64,000 nt of DNA from Cranoglanis bouderius (taxonomy: Eukaryota > Chordata > Actinopteri > Siluriformes > Cranoglanididae). The position numbers and the translations under genes were made by a program. The stretch is taken from assembly GCA_023630585.1 (NCBI GenBank), contig CM042545.1, forward strand, positions 1,057,415 to 1,121,414, written 5' to 3'. Shown here piece after piece: positions 29,116 to 40,096 of the stretch (position 1 is its first letter; every line of letters starts with the position of its first letter). The notes beneath the pieces were generated by a model that saw nothing but the letters and a program-made list of their open reading frames with translations, was not told where the DNA came from and did not search any database.

Positions 29116-29784
29116 TCATACAGCATCGAGGTGCTGTAGAAATTTTATACACATTACACTGTTTTTCTCGACAATGTAATCAGCAAATGTTTCGACAATT
29201 TCACAAACGTCATTCTCTTCTTTTCTTGACAACATTACACATAAATCAGTCACATAAGCACACACACACATTATGTCAGCAATTCTAATACTGCTGCCGC
29301 ATTCAGTCATCAGGTCTAGTATTTTTCTGATAGTTGTACAAACCGACTCGCCCGCATTAATACACATATGCATCATATCTGTCCACACATTCGACAGCCC
29401 TCTCACATCACATATTTGTCTCTTGGGGTTTGTTAAATGTTTGGGGTCAACAACACAATCGTTTACATCAATAGACACATCAACCACATCATTAATGATC
29501 TTATACAACAAGTTGATCATCTCACATCTAATACGGCGTTTAAATAGGTACTTTGTCAGACCTGTTGTACACCATGTGTTCCCCATTTCAGTATCACGTT
29601 TGGGATATTTGCGGGGCTCATTTCCACCCGTCCACGGCCTCGTAGACAACCTGCTCGTTGCTGGCATCCACAATTTTCTCACGGACTTCACGAAGCTTTT
29701 CCACGATGTAAACTTCGTCACGCAATTTGTGTAAAATACTGTCAACAGTACCTTGAATTCTCTCGGAGTGATGCCTAAAACCAT
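29116..29784 (-). CDS. Polinton-associated helical ORF (222 codons), unknown
   Basis: Open frame of 222 codons in the decayed Polinton. The N-terminal 60 codons overlap the next ORF in another frame and are probably not real. The rest, from about TGLTKYLFKRRIRC, is rich in predicted helices and Cys (RIADIMCVCAYVTDLCVML). Helical proteins in this position in related elements have been compared with Bcl-2-like apoptosis regulators; I cannot confirm that here. It ends MCIKFLQHLDAV. The frame without stops contrasts with the neighbouring genes. Confidence 0.45.
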   Translation of the reverse strand: MVLGITPREFKVLLTVFYTNCVTKFTSWKSFVKSVRKLWMPATSRLSTRPWTGGNEPRKYPKRDTEMGNTWCTTGLTKYLFKRRIRCEMINLLYKIINDVVDVSIDVNDCVVDPKHLTNPKRQICDVRGLSNVWTDMMHMCINAGESVCTTIRKILDLMTECGSSIRIADIMCVCAYVTDLCVMLSRKEENDVCEIVETFADYIVEKNSVMCIKFLQHLDAV

Positions 29785-29974
29785 ACCGGCTCAATGCTTG
29801 GGCTATGATATGTTTAATAACCAGATTACGCGACAGTTCCTCAAAGTAGCCGTCGAAAAAATAGGCGTCAGGTTTGAACAGACAGGAATGTCTAAGTTGA
29901 CTTGGATGATCCACTTCACACCCCAAACACAGTTCCTTCTGCTTTCTGTTTACTAAATATTCGAGAAGAACCAC
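29618..29974 (-). CDS. Polinton-associated ORF with CxxC...HPSQ...HxC motif
   Basis: 118 codons. The pattern CLGCEVDHPSQLRHSCL is a compact putative zinc-binding motif (C-x2-C-x3-H-x4-7-H-x-C), followed by a helical part with many charged residues (HKLRDEVYIVEKLREVREKI). The 3' end overlaps the next ORF by about 160 bp in another frame, so these two are probably one gene split by a frameshift. Confidence 0.5.
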   Translation of the reverse strand: MVLLEYLVNRKQKELCLGCEVDHPSQLRHSCLFKPDAYFFDGYFEELSRNLVIKHIIAQALSRYGFRHHSERIQGTVDSILHKLRDEVYIVEKLREVREKIVDASNEQVVYEAVDGWK

Positions 29975-30054
29975 AACTATTGCTTTTATGATTTTGAAGC
30001 CGTCAGAGCGAGTACTTTAAAAAAGTCCTCTACTTTAGGGCTATTTGTGGTGTA

Positions 30055-31621
30055 CAGCCGTGGCCAAAAGTTTTGAGAATGACACAAATATTAATTTTTA
30101 CAAAGTCTGCTGCCTCAGTTTTTATGATGGTAATTTGCATATACTCCAGAATGTTATGAAGAGTGATCAGATGAATTGCAATTAATTTCAAAGTCCCTCT
30201 TTGCCATGAAAATGAACTTAATCCCAAAAAAACATGTCCACTGCATTTCAGCCCTTCCACAAAAGGACCAGCTGACATCATGTCAGTGATTCTCTCGTTA
30301 ACACAGGTGAGAGTGTTAATGAGGACAAGGCTGGAGATCACTCTGTCATGCTGATTGAGTTAGAATAACAGACTGGAAGCTTTAAAAGGAGGGTGGTGCT
30401 TGAAATTATTGTTCTTCCTCTGTTAACTATGGTTACCTGCAAGGAAACACGTGCAGCCATCATTGCTTTGCACAAAAAGGGATTCACAGGCAAGGATATT
30501 GCTGCTAGTAAGACTGCACCTAAATCAACCATTTATCGGATCATCAAGTCCTTCAAGGAGAGAGGTTCAACTGTTGTGAAGAAGGCTTCAGGGCACCCAA
30601 GAAAGTCCAGCAAGCGCCAGGACCGTCTCCTAAAGTTGATTCAGCTGCGGGATCGGGGCACCACCAGTGCAGAGCTTGCTCAGGAATGGCAGCAGGCAGG
30701 TGTGAGTGCGTCTGCACCCACAGTAAGGCGAAGACTTTTGGAGGATGGCCTGGTGTCAAGAAGGGTAGCAAAGAAGCCACTTATCTCCAGGAAAAACATC
30801 AGGGACAGACTGCTATTCTGCAAAAAGTACAGGGATTGGTCTGCTGAGGACTGGGGTAATGTCATTTTCTCTGATGAATCCCCTTTCCGATTGCTTGGGG
30901 CATCTGGAAAAAAGCTTGTCCGGAGAAGAAAAGGTGAGCGCTACCATCAGTCCTGTGTCATGCCAACAGTAAAGCATCCTGAGACCACTCATGTGTGGGG
31001 TTGCTTCTCAGCCAAGGGAGTGGGCTCACTCACAATTTTGCCTAAGAACACAGTCATGAATAAAGAATGGTACAAAAACAACCTCAGAGAGCAACTTCTC
31101 CCAACCATCCAAGAACAGTTTGGTGATGAACAATGCCTTTTCCAGCATGATGGGGCACCTTGCCACAAGGCAAAAGTGATAACGAAGTGGCTCGGGGAAC
31201 AAAACATCGACATTTTGGGTCCATGGCCAGGAAACTCCCCAGACCTTAATCCCTTTGAGAATTTGTGGTCAATCCTCAAGAGGCGGGTGGACAAACAAAA
31301 ACCCACAAACTCTGACAAACTCCAAGCATTGATTATGCAAGAATGGGCTGCCATCAGTCAGGATGTGGCCCAGAAGTTGATTGACAGCATGCCAGGGCAA
31401 ATTGCAGAGGTCTTGAAAAAGAAGGGTCAACACTGCAAATATTGACTCTTTGGATAAACTTCATGTAATTGTCAATAAAAGCCATTGACACTTATGAAAT
31501 GCTTGTGATTATACTTCAGTAACAGTTAGTAACATCTGACAAAAAGATCTAAAAACACTGAAGCAGTAGACTTTGTGAAAATTAATATTTGTGTCATTCT
31601 CAAAACTTTTGGCCACGGCTG
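30055..31621 (+). mobile_element. Complete Tc1/mariner element, DD35E type
   Basis: 1567 bp with TA on both sides (30053-30054, 31622-31623). TIRs begin CAGCCGTGGCCAAAAGTTTT and are nearly identical for over 70 bp. The intact transposase gene lies between them. It interrupts or abuts the Polinton's right side. The good TIRs and open ORF indicate a recent insertion. Confidence 0.95.
30429..31445 (+). CDS. Tc1-like transposase, DD35E, intact (338 aa)
   Basis: Cut-and-paste transposase. The N-terminal paired-like helix-turn-helix (MVTCKETRAAIIALHKKGFT onward, residues about 5-110) binds the TIRs. The DDE domain has D149 (VIFSDES), D241 (FQHDGAPCH) and E277 (SPDLNPFENLW) with 35 residues between the last two, one more than in the Tc1 norm. 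I chose the ATG at 30429; the open frame extends upstream only through non-ATG codons. Length is normal for the superfamily and there is no stop or frameshift. The DD35E spacing recalls the Traveler group described in vertebrates, an assignment that needs sequence comparison. Confidence 0.92.
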   Translation: MVTCKETRAAIIALHKKGFTGKDIAASKTAPKSTIYRIIKSFKERGSTVVKKASGHPRKSSKRQDRLLKLIQLRDRGTTSAELAQEWQQAGVSASAPTVRRRLLEDGLVSRRVAKKPLISRKNIRDRLLFCKKYRDWSAEDWGNVIFSDESPFRLLGASGKKLVRRRKGERYHQSCVMPTVKHPETTHVWGCFSAKGVGSLTILPKNTVMNKEWYKNNLREQLLPTIQEQFGDEQCLFQHDGAPCHKAKVITKWLGEQNIDILGPWPGNSPDLNPFENLWSILKRRVDKQKPTNSDKLQALIMQEWAAISQDVAQKLIDSMPGQIAEVLKKKGQHCKY

Positions 31622-31623
31622 TA

Positions 31624-32048
31624 TACTAACCTTGTTCAAATCCCATCTGTTCTAATGAGTGATAATCCCATTGAGATCTAGATATGTATTTCCCTAGTCT
31701 CTTTTCTCCTACTAAGTTTTATTCAAAACAATCTATTGAATTTATGTTTTTTACTATGTACAACAATACTGTTTATTTTAAAGGGTAGAGGTGCATATGA
31801 CTCATTCTCTTCACCCTTTTTTCCCTTATTAATTTATACTGTGTTACTCTTAACCACCTATACCACACTCAAAAAAATTATTCAGGCCCTTCATAGATAT
31901 GACACATTTAAATTTCGCTAATTTTCTTTAAATATATCTAATTAGGCGTAATACGTATGTATAATTAATTAATTAGTCTAACATAAAATTTATCATCTCT
32001 GAGATTTATTTCAATTTGATTAGCACAAATTAGCTTCATTTGGGGAGC
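31624..32048. other. AT-rich sequence without recognised features
   Basis: Between the DD35E Tc1 and a solo LTR. It may be the far side of the Polinton, but no Polinton gene was recognised. Confidence 0.4.
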
Positions 32049-32053
32049 GCCAT

Positions 32054-32465
32054 TGTTACGACGGACACAGGGGAGCTGGATGCAAGTGCTGGGGAAGTCA
32101 GTTTATTAGGAACATACCCAAAAATACAGGAACACAAAGGCAGGGTCAAAGAATAAACAATAATCCACAGAATAACCGGGCAATAATCCAGAAAATGGTC
32201 AGGCATTAATCCACAAAAGAACGAGGCAATTAATAATGAAACAATAAACAGTGAACCAATGAATGAACAGGGGCGGAGACATGACATAAACCAAAAACAA
32301 AGAACCAGTCAAAACACAGAGGCGGAAAAATGACGTAAACCAAAACAAAAGAGCACATGGCGGAGGTAAACAAAACGAGAGTCCATGAATGGAATGCGGG
32401 GAATGCGGAAGTATGCTACTCGCCAGCCACCGTGAGCAGCGCCGAGCGAGAGGAGGACTCTAACA
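32054..32465 (-). repeat. Solo LTR (412 bp) with 5-bp target duplication
   Basis: Ends TGTTACGACG and CTCTAACA, flanked by GCCAT at 32049-32053 and 32466-32470. AATAAA on the minus strand (complement of GTTTATTAGG) gives the orientation. Related to the LTRs at 42308 and 55341. Confidence 0.9.
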
Positions 32466-32470
32466 GCCAT

Positions 32471-33850
32471 TTGTGACATGCATTAAAAATTGACTTTATA
32501 AATGTATCCATTTCACTTAAATCGTATTTGATCAAATTAAGTTGGTCCAACTCAATTACATTCCATTGCATGAATCAGTTGTTTATTAGCTGGGGCTATA
32601 CATATTTACTGGATGGAAATCTGCCCTCAATTAAATTGTATTCATCCAATGAGTTATGTTTTAGTGCAGTTATCTGCTCTTCTGAGTGAGATAACGCAGG
32701 CTGCTGCACGCTCATTTTTATTTATTTATTTATTTTTTTAATGTTTCCCTTATCGGACCTTCAGCCCAATGTTCGATATAAGGCGTAATGTACAAAACTT
32801 CTACTATTGGTAAGATAAAAATAGATTTAAATGGATCTCCTCCCCTATATACTACATATAAGTTCATAGAGTACTTCTGCAAAAAATTAAGTCAAGCTCC
32901 TCTAAGAGCCTGTCCCTTTTGAGAGTATCAACACAAACTGATGTATTTGGCTTATTACTTCATTATTTGTCCAGAAAAGATGAACATCCACACAAAGCTC
33001 AATTAATTAAAGTTACTTGCAAACCGATTTCCCCTATATTTTACTACTGTATGAACTTTAGCTCTAATCACCACTACACCAAGAGGTTGTATAAATTCTC
33101 TATATGACCATGTATTCTATAATCTGGGCTAAAACCTCCTTGTATGAAAAAATGTTAAACAGAGATGTTAACTGTTCTTCTTTAGTTGATCTACACTTTT
33201 GCTTCTTTTTATCTCTGTGCTTATGAGACATGAAAAGAAAAATTCTTTATTATCACTTGTATGGGATATAGGTGAAAGGTCCAAATAGACTCCCTTCGCC
33301 ATGTTCTGAGCGCCTGGCTTATTAATTTTTCAACAAAGGATAATGACCAACAATCTGCTAAATCAATATCCTGTAGTATTTTTGTTCTAGTATTGCTCAC
33401 AGGAATAACACTTTTCCAACTTTCCATAAATAATTTTTTACTTTTATCTAAAATGCACATTCACATAAACATACACTGCCACAGATTAGAACACACAAAC
33501 AAAATCCTTCTCTCTGTGTTCCACACACACACAGGCACACACACACACACACAGGTACACACACACACAGGGTCTTGTCATTCACTCTCATACACATACA
33601 GTTGCTCATACAATCTTCAAACCAAGAGACATTTTGTATACAAATTTATGGGTTACTCAACAGAGATTTTGGCCTTTTTAACTGGTTCACAGCGATGATA
33701 ATTAGGAGAATGTCCAAGAAATCTACACAAACGCCTCGGGACAAATGCTTAGACAAAAACTCTGGGTCTGAATTACAACAGTAACAGTTAGGCAAATGTC
33801 CAAAATAGCTACAATACCAATTTAGCTGGTCTGTTTTCAACACACACAGA
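32471..33850. other. AT-rich sequence, no gene recognised; (CA)n near 33521-33568
   Basis: Scattered short frames only. CA repeats interrupted by GG occur near 33521-33568. Confidence 0.45.
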
Positions 33851-34046
33851 GCATTTACATTTACAGCATTTGGCAGACACCCTTATCCAGAGCGACTTAC
33901 ATTTATTTAATTTATCCATCTGAGCAATTGAGGGTTAAGGGCCTTGCTCAAGGGCCCAACAGTGGCAGCCTGGCAATGCTGGGATTTGAACTCATGACCT
34001 TTCAATCAGTAGTCCAACACCTTAACCACTGAGCTACCACTACCCA
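33851..34046 (-). mobile_element. tRNA-derived SINE (copy 2)
   Basis: The minus strand reads GGTAGTGGTAGCTCAGTGGT (A-box), then GAGTTCAAATCCC (B-box), CAAGGCCCTTAACC, GTCGCTCTGGATAAGGGTGT and ends TGTAAATGTAAATG. The second copy is at 19966-20154. Confidence 0.85.
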
Positions 34047-34521
34047 GAAAATTCATCTCATATTTACATTCTGTCTCATATTTATGTATGCAACAGCATA
34101 TAAGTATATCTTTTTTACTCACTTTTTTCCAATACAAAGGTTTTGATTCATACATTCACACTAAAGCACACTTATTTATATAATAAAGACTCCCTATGTC
34201 AGGCTCCAGATAAGCCATCCCCACCAGGAACTCACCTAGAAAGAGACAAACCCTCTAGAGCCCTTTAACCAGGGACAACTCTTAAGAAATCAGAAGATAG
34301 ATAATTATTTACACAGGTTAAATATCCTTTAGCAGGATAATCAAACAAATAACATATAAAGCTGATGAATGGCGGTATTCTAAAATTTTGTGGCGTTTAC
34401 TTAATTCTTTGCGCCTCTTGCGCCCCTAACCTTGGTTTTCACTTGTTTTCTTGCATGGTTTCCCCAATGTTGAGTTTTATGGCATGGTCTCTGGGTCTCA
34501 ATTCTGAAGGCCTCTAGTTTG

Positions 34522-34887
34522 TGTCACGATGTACCGGAACAGAATTGTTTTGTGTTCCTGGAATGTGTTTTGAGCAGTCCTAATCACCCCGTCTGTCCTC
34601 ACTCTCTCTCTCGGCTCTTGTTATTATTATCTGGTAGAATAGTCTTTAGTTCATATATATCACTCGAACCTACGTAACATAACCTACGTAATTTTCTGAC
34701 TCTAGCTGTGTCCTGTTCTAACTGACATTTATTATTCTTTATCAATATTTCTGTGTGTATATATACTATGCTTTTTGTATCATTAAATGGAGAAGCTCTC
34801 ACTGAAGTTTGTGTCGGTGTGACTTCTTCCCGGTACCGGACGAGAGGAAATCAGCCACTGCAGGGTCCAAATTCTGGTTCTGTGACG
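34522..34887 (+). repeat. Possible solo LTR
   Basis: A TGTCACGATG start and TCTGTGACG end form an inverted terminal motif. There is a TATA-rich middle (TATATATAC) and ATTAAA near 34784. No clear target duplication was found. Confidence 0.3.
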
Positions 34888-35000
34888 GGTATCAGATAAG
34901 AACTTAACAGTAACAGTAACTCGTTTATCATTTCCCCCAAAGCTCTTCTAAACAATTGACTATATATAAACTGTATGTGACGTTTGTGTTAATTAACTTA

Positions 35001-35321
35001 CAGTACTGTGCAAAAGTTTTTGGTACCCTATATTGTTTAGTACAAACTTTGTTGCAGATTTTTTATTTTATGACTTCTACATTATCAAGTCAGTACAAAA
35101 AACATTTTAGATTCCCAAACATTAGTTTTCTAGCACGAAATTAAATGTTACGGGAAAATGTTTGTATGTCATTAAAGAAAGCAGCATATTACGTAAGAGA
35201 CACTTTTCAGACAAAAAACACAATGAAGGTTGCTGGGTTTCGCTGCAAAAATAAGAAGCGAGTGCGAAAGTCAAAGTCTCCAGAAGAACTGTGGCTGGTT
35301 CTGCAAGATGCTCAATAAAAC
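35001..35321 (+). mobile_element. Non-autonomous Tc1-like element, 3'-truncated (family A copy 4)
   Basis: TIR CAGTACTGTGCAAAAGTTTT after TA. The match to the other copies ends at GCTCAATAAAAC, where BEL/Pao sequence begins. Confidence 0.8.
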
Positions 35322-35329
35322 ATTAGCAA

Positions 35330-36707
35330 ACATAAACATAAGCACGTATTCAAAAAAGGTTAACAACTCTGTATGAACAATGGAAATTAGATGCTCGTAA
35401 TGCAAGACACAACTTGAAATCAGACATATCTGATAAGCAGCTCACTGAAATGACTGACTCTCTTGAGGATAAAAAGAACTGTATTATGAAAATCTTCAGT
35501 GAAATAAGGGAACATATCACACCCGCTGCTGATCTAAGACGTAAAATTGATGCATGTGAAGCTGTGACCAATGATATCGTCAAAATTGTGCTGGAAAGGT
35601 TGACAACAGTGGATGGCGAGTTTGATGCAGAACAGGAAAGGGGCTGTCTACATGAACTTTTAGCTCATAGTTATGCTCACTCTATTTATGGTTCAAGTGC
35701 TTCACAAACAAGTGTCAGCAGACATTCTTGATCTTCTTGTACAGCCAGCAAACGAGCAGATTCTGCGGCAGAGCTGGCTGCAAAAGAGGCTGAATACAAG
35801 ATGATGCAAACGGAAAGACAACAATAGGAAAAAAAGAACTCTATAAGAGCAGCTCAAAAAAGAGCTAGAAACTCAAAGTTTTGAATTGGAATGGCTGCAT
35901 ATAGAAAAGGATTTAGAGATTGATTTTACTCAAGTAAAATCATATGATGAAAAAATAAAGCAAGAGACAAAGAGTCAGTCAATACAGAATGAACATGAAA
36001 GTCAAAGAAACGAAATCTCCTCTACAGCACCTCAGCCATACAATGTTGTCTAGTCAACAACTCTCACTGAAGTGTCTCACCTTGCTCAAGCAGTTCAGGA
36101 CAGCATAGCCATCAACAGGTTACCCATTCCTGAGCCTACGGTGTTCAACGGAGACCCAATTCAGTTTGTGGACTGGAAAGCCTCATTTATGTCATTTATC
36201 AATAGAAAGGGCATCTCAGCAGCTGATAAACTCTATTATTTGAAAAAGTATGTGAGTGGCTCAGCACACAAATATCTTGAACACACCTTTTATCGAAATG
36301 ATGAAGAAGTGTACAAAGACGCTTGGAACAAGTTTAACCAAAGATATGGCCAGCCTTTTGTCATCCAAAGAGCATTCCGGGAAAAGCTGTCAAAGTGGAC
36401 TAGAATACAGTCCAAAAATGCAAAAGGTCTGAGAGCATTTTCTGATTTCTTATATGCCTGCCTGCAACCCATACTGCATGTTAAAGGCCTGGAAATATTA
36501 AACGACTGTGAGGAGAACCAAAAGCTGGTACAGAAACTTCCTGACTGGGCAGCCTCCAGGTGGAACCGCCAGGTAACAACATCACTTATGGATGGCAAGG
36601 AATTTCCAAGTTTTCAAGACTTTGTAAATTTCATGTCAACAGAGGCAGAAATAGTCTGTAATCCTATCACTTCTTTACATGCTCTTCATTCACGCGTCAC
36701 CTCATGA
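35330..36707 (+). pseudogene. BEL/Pao gag (two frames)
   Basis: 35414-35731 codes a helical N-terminal region (DISDKQLTEMTDSLEDKKNC). After several stops, 36072-36707 codes 211 residues with PIPEPTVFNGDPIQFVDWKA and GSAHKYLEHTFYRNDEEVY, the typical Pao Gag core (DUF1759 type). Gag forms the particle shell. Confidence 0.85.
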
Positions 36708-37470
36708 GAGAAGAATCTCAAAGGAACCCAAAAGAAACAAGGCAATTGTCTTTAAAACTCAAACAAGTGTAAACAGTGATAAACAAACAACACCTAAAGG
36801 ACAGTTGAAAGCGCCATGCATGTTGTGTCAAGATGACACTCATCAACTTTGTAAGTGCTCAAAATTAATGGAAAAGTCTCTGAAAGACAGAAGGTCCTTT
36901 GTCAAAGACAGTAAACTAAAAATGGGTGTATGAAACCAGGTCACTGTGCGAAGGAATGTCACCGCCGCCGCCACACACATGATGTATGCAAAATATGACA
37001 TCCCACATGTCTTCATGATTACAACTATGAGAATAAAGGAAACAGAAAACAACCAACGGTAAACAATGCACATGCACATGAGAGTGAGACTAAAGATGCA
37101 ATGTCACTTAATATCACAAGCGAAGGTCATTCAGTCATTACATCTATGATTGTACCTGTATGGGTGTCGTCTATGGTCTATGCTTTGTTAGACACCCAGA
37201 GTGACACGACTATCATTGATGAATAGATGAGTAATGTACTGCAAGTGGAATCTCACCCAGTAAAACTCAAACTTACTACCATGATGGGACACAATATGAT
37301 CATTAAAAGTAAGAGAGTATCTGATCTTCGTGTGAGAGGATACAATTCCTCAGTACATATCAGTCTTCCTCCAGTATACACAATGGAGTGTATTTCTGTC
37401 AATCGTGATAACACACCAACACAGGAAACTGCTGAGAACTGAATCATCTGAAGGTAATCGCAGACGAGAT
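36708..37470 (+). pseudogene. BEL/Pao nucleocapsid and protease region
   Basis: Cys/His-rich segments (CMLCQDDTHQLCKCSKL, then GCMKPGHCAKECHRR) are zinc knuckles. Next, VYALLDTQSDTTIID holds an aspartic protease-type motif, with DTQS in place of the usual DTGS/DTAS. Several stops. Confidence 0.75.
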
Positions 37471-39377
37471 GCCACCACTTCTTAGCTGTGAAGTAGGTTT
37501 ACTGATTGGCTACAACTGTCCCAGAGTGCTAGCTCCCAGGCAAGTCATATTAGGTAAAGATAATGAACCTTATGCTATCCTAACAGACTTGGGATGGAGT
37601 ATTGTGGGCTACTCCACATCAGGAATCAACGAATCAAAAGCAGTCAGTTTTTGTCACCGAATAGCCACAAAGGAGATACCAGCTTTGACAACTGTGGATG
37701 CAATTCGTATGCTCGAGTCGGACTTTAAGGATATCACAGCAGATAACAAGACAATCTCTCAGGGTGATATCATGTTCCTAGACAAACTCAAAGAAGGCAT
37801 AAAGAAAAATGCTCAAGGACATTATGAAATGCCTCTTCCGTTCAAACAACGGCCATACTTGCCTGAAAACAGAGAGCTTGCCAAAGTCAGACTCAGTCAT
37901 TTGAACAAGAAGTTCTGTAGAAATGAGAAATCTAGCCAGCGAGTATAGTCAAACACACTCATCAGCCGCTCAGTTCATCACAAGAGACTTTTATGTTGAC
38001 GATGGTGTCGCAAGTGTAGAGACTGTGGAAAAGGCCATTCAATTGGCAAAAGAAGCACGAGAGTTGTGTGCAAAAGGTGGTCTTCGACTTCACAAGTTTA
38101 TATCAAATGACCCCACAGTTATGCAGAGTATACCAGCATCAGAATGTGCTGTGAACTTTGAAACAAAAGATCTTACCTTCAATGACATGCCACTTGAGAG
38201 AGCCTTGGGAATTCATTGGAACATACAGAGTGACAGCTTTAAATTCCATATCCCACTAAAAGATCAACCTACAACACAACCGTTGCCTCCATATATGATC
38301 CTTTGGGCTTTGTAGCTCCATATGTTCTCAATGGTAAGAGGATCCTGCAAGAAATGTGTCGGCAAGGTACAGGCTGGTATGATCCACTCTCCTGTGTACT
38401 TAGCCCATGGTGGGAGAGATGGCAGAACAACTTCGTCAATCTGGACAAGGTGAACATACCACGATGTTACATACCTGCTAATTTCGGTAAGATTGTAAAA
38501 ATAGAAATACATAATTTCTCTGATGCAAGTACCTGTGGTTACGGTCAGTGTTCTTACCTGAGAGTGATCAATGAGAAGGATGAGATTCATTGTACTTTCC
38601 CCATTGGCAAAGCCCCGTGCTTAATCTTTCACTCCTGCAAAGATTATTACTATACCAAGATTAGAGTTGACTGCAGCCATGGTATCAATCAGAATGAGCA
38701 ATATGCTCAGAGAAGAACTTGACCTCACCAATGTAAATGAGTTTTTCTGGACAGACTCAAAAGTGGTCTTGGGATACATAAATAATAATGCCCGTCGTTT
38801 TCATACATTCGTAGCCAATAGAGTCCAAAAAATACGCCAAAGCACAGCACCCAGACAATGGTCGTATGTCCCAACGGATGAGAACCCAGCAGACAATGCT
38901 TCAAGAGGAAGAACAATAATTGTGCTGCTCTCATCCAACTGGTTCTCTGGTCCCTCATTCTTGAGAAAGAAGGAAAGAGTGACCTCTGATGTTGTACCTG
39001 AACTCCCAGAAGGAGATCCAGAAGTAAAAAGAATTCAGATGTTTAAAACAGAAACCACAGAAAGTAAAGATCTCGTAGACCATTTGTCTGAGTTCTTGTC
39101 TAGGTCCAAGGCTGTCAAAGCCATTGCACGCCTTCTGAGATGGATTAAGAAGGATAAAACTAATTCACAGGCTTCCGTAAGTGAACAAGAGGATGCAAAA
39201 TGCTTGATTCTAAAAGGAGTGCAAAAGCAAGTATATCAGAAAGAAATGGATGTCCTGAGTCAAGGAAAACAACTTCCAGGCTACAATAAACTTTATCAAC
39301 TGGACGCCTTCTTGGATACAGATGGTATGATCAAGGTGGGAGGAAGATTGTCACTCATCATGCACTCACTCATTTAA
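37470..39377 (+). pseudogene. BEL/Pao reverse transcriptase and RNase H, with RT core deleted
   Basis: 37469-37948 gives the protease end and the RT start (LLIGYNCPRVLAPRQVILGK, DLGWSIVGY). A deletion at about 37918 jumps to RDFYVDDGVAS, so the finger/palm segment with the first catalytic Asp is lost while YVDD remains. RNase H follows (NFSDASTCGYGQCSYLR, later FFWTDSKVVLGYI and YVPTDENPADNASRG). Confidence 0.85.
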
Positions 39378-40025
39378 GCACCCACTGATCCTTCCTAAAG
39401 ATCATCATGTAATAAGGTTGATAATTGCACACCATCATGAAAGTGTAAAGCATCAAGGATAGGGTTTCACAATATATGAAATCAGATCTTGTGGCTATTG
39501 GAATAGAGCTGTCACTTCTTACATTCGCAACTGTGTAACCTGTAGAAGACAGAAAATCGGTAGAAGGACAGAGGATGAGTAATCTTCCCACAGAACGTGT
39601 AACACCTAACCATCTGATTACCATGAAAGCCACCACAGCTCTACCTCCACCAGGAAAATTCATAAAAGAGGACGTGTATGCGAAAAAGAGATGGAGTAAA
39701 CTGAACAGTTTTGGTGTAGATGGAAAAAGGAGTATCTTCACAGCATTGCTGCTCGACAATGCTGGCATTCTCCAAAAAGGAATTTTCAAATTGGTGACGT
39801 GGTCATGGATACAGATGAGACCATTCCAAGAAATGAGTAGAGACTAGGATAGACACTGTAACTGCCCAAGATGGACTAGTAAGGAGAGTCACAATAGCAC
39901 TTGGTGACAAAAAACTAAACATGAAAGGAGAACGGGTAAACAAGGTAGTAGAGAGAGACCAGCTCAGAAGTTCAGGTCTTCTTGTTGGAAGCGGAGTGAA
40001 CAAATCTTTAAAAGGACTTTACTTT
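39378..40025 (+). pseudogene. BEL/Pao integrase, catalytic core deleted
   Basis: The HHCC zinc-binding start is seen (HHHESVKHQG, then CVTCRR). At about 39560 the sequence jumps to the C-terminal domain (TALPPPGKFI, DVVMDTDETIPRNE). The DDE core is missing. Stops and frameshifts throughout. Confidence 0.8.
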
Positions 40026-40096
40026 GCTTTACATTCACCAAGGTTATTATTAGTTAAATTATTCATGTTTGAAAAACATTTATAATTTGGTGGGAT

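Larger units (their letters stand above)
22375..30050. mobile_element. Truncated Polinton/Maverick
   Basis: Holds protein-primed-type family B DNA polymerase, packaging-type ATPase, a virion-type protein and a chromodomain integrase, the hallmark set of Polintons. Left genes run plus, right genes minus, converging at about 27160-27330. Terminal repeats, the adenovirus-like protease and the double-jelly-roll major capsid gene were not found, and the length (about 6 kb without insertion) is well short of the usual 15-20 kb. Frameshifts in most genes show it is dead. The left edge is cut against a Tc1/MITE; the right edge is interrupted by the Tc1 at 30055. Confidence 0.85.

Noticed and set aside
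30553..31354. Minus-strand ORFs across the DD35E element
   Set aside because: Antisense shadows of the intact transposase.
32919..33460. Small ORFs on both strands
   Set aside because: Below what chance gives in AT-rich DNA; no motif or splice support.
33851..34046. tRNA-like gene (A and B boxes)
   Set aside because: A tRNA-derived SINE: repeated at 19966-20154, no full cloverleaf, and a long LINE-like tail.
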